From an uncultured Mycoplasmatota bacterium (GTDB taxonomy: Bacteria; Bacillota_I; Bacilli_A; RF39; UBA660), in NCBI GenBank assembly GCA_946407055.1, contig CAMJMP010000048.1, positions 1 through 6,636 on the forward strand: a DNA stretch of 6,636 bases. The letters are read 5' to 3'. Below are positions 6,029-6,636 of the stretch, piece after piece. The notes under the pieces are model-generated. The model saw only the letters and a list, made by a program, of their open reading frames with translations, searched no databases and was not told where the DNA came from. A program made the position numbers and the translations under genes. Every line of letters starts with the position of its first letter. Position 1 is the stretch's first letter.

Positions 6029-6636
6029 CTACTTGTAGTAATTAATGAATAAATCTTCTAATGTTACTTCTTGTATTAGAAGTTTATCTATATTATATTT
6101 TGATAATTTATTAATTAATTCATTAGAATCGAGATTATTTATGAAAGTTACTTCGTTCTTATTTTCTTTACTTACTTTTAGTTTCAAATCTTTTTTTATT
6201 TTTTCTATATCTTTAGATGAAATTATTAAGTTTGTATAATTATCTTTTTTTATGTTTTCCATTAAATCTTCTTTTATTATTTCACCATCTTTTATAAAAC
6301 CCACTTTGTCGCATAAGTTAGATACTTCACTCAAGACATGAGATGAATAAAGAATTGTTGTTCCTTTTTCTTTCTCTTTTAATAAGATGTCATGGAATGT
6401 TGTTTGCATGATTGGATCTAAACCTGATGTTGGTTCATCTAGTATTAGTATTTCTGGTTTATGCATTAAAGCTAGTACGATACCAGCTTTTTTGAGATTT
6501 CCTAAAGACAGATCTTCTACTTTTTTGTTTTCATCTATTTTTAAAGCTTTTACTAGTTCTTTTCTACGTTTACTTAAATCTTTTTTATAGAAAGATTCAT
6601 GATAATTAAATAGTTCTTTAAGGGTCATTTCTCCAT
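6029..6636 (-). CDS. ABC transporter ATP-binding protein, 5'-truncated by window edge
   Basis: The C-terminal 201 residues or so are visible; the frame is open to base 6636 and the N-terminus with Walker A is outside the window. The ATG at 6628 is an internal Met: the codons before it are open (Gly-Glu), it falls in a stretch matching the post-Q-loop part of the family (GEMTLKELFNY), and there is no ribosome site. Counting from that Met, the signature is LSLGNLKK (40-47), Walker B ILILDEP (60-66), D-loop SGLDP (68-72), and the H-loop His is at 97 in SSH. The C-terminal extension of about 95 residues is typical of BcrA/NatA-like exporters. It ends in TAG 8 nt before the six-helix permease, which is its probable partner. 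The LSLGN signature departs from LSGGQ, as is often seen in this branch. Confidence 0.93.
   Translation of the reverse strand, partial: GEMTLKELFNYHESFYKKDLSKRRKELVKALKIDENKKVEDLSLGNLKKAGIVLALMHKPEILILDEPTSGLDPIMQTTFHDILLKEKEKGTTILYSSHVLSEVSNLCDKVGFIKDGEIIKEDLMENIKKDNYTNLIISSKDIEKIKKDLKLKVSKENKNEVTFINNLDSNELINKLSKYNIDKLLIQEVTLEDLFINYYK

Noticed and set aside
6387..6590. Plus-strand open frame of 67 codons opposite the partial ATPase
   Set aside because: It is antisense to the signature and Walker B region of a real ATPase, so its openness follows from the conserved coding strand.
6626..6628. ATG at 6628 as the start of a short, Walker A-less ATPase
   Set aside because: The frame stays open to the window edge, the residues before the Met fit the family, and there is no ribosome site; it is an internal Met of a gene cut by the window.

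Overview
This is an AT-rich window (by eye roughly 30% GC) in which every supported gene lies on the minus strand. Shine-Dalgarno sequences are strong and Firmicutes-like (AAAGGAG, GAGGTG). The proteins are rich in Lys, Asn and Ile. TGA serves as a stop (in the ATGA overlap at 4014-4017), and the Trp codon checked in the acetyltransferase is TGG. This points to a low-GC Bacillota relative (Bacilli, Erysipelotrichia or Clostridia-like, possibly an uncultured gut lineage) using the standard code rather than the Mycoplasma code. The exact taxon cannot be fixed from the sequence.

Reading in the direction of transcription (right to left), three transcription units are visible. Unit 1 (6636 to 2392) is a tightly packed ABC-transporter operon: a 5'-truncated ABC ATPase, a six-helix ABC-2 permease, a GNAT acetyltransferase with a GTG start, a complete EcsA/BcrA-like ATPase, and a 541-residue permease built from two similar halves. 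Gaps are 8, 15 and 12 nt, and the last junction is a 4-nt ATGA overlap. The unit ends in a hairpin terminator that includes the last stop codon. The likely picture is two ATPase/permease pairs exporting or sensing something at the membrane, with an acetyltransferase between them. The substrate is unknown.

Unit 2 (about 2321 to 1243) is a single diguanylate cyclase gene with its own putative extended -10 promoter and its own terminator. The catalytic motif is intact, but the product-inhibition site is degenerate and there is an insertion just before GGDEF.

Unit 3 (about 1212 to 1, running off the left edge) encodes a Cro/CI-type DNA-binding protein tethered to four predicted membrane helices. 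An overlapping downstream gene encodes a membrane-anchored DUF4097 beta-repeat protein. A perfect 7-bp inverted repeat covers the -35 box and spacer of the candidate promoter and is a good candidate operator for autoregulation. The two proteins look like a small membrane-linked regulatory pair, perhaps related to envelope stress.

No tRNA, rRNA, CRISPR array, insertion sequence or attachment site was seen. No gene-free stretch exceeds 300 bases; the largest gap (1096-1263) holds the terminator of unit 2 and the promoter/operator of unit 3.
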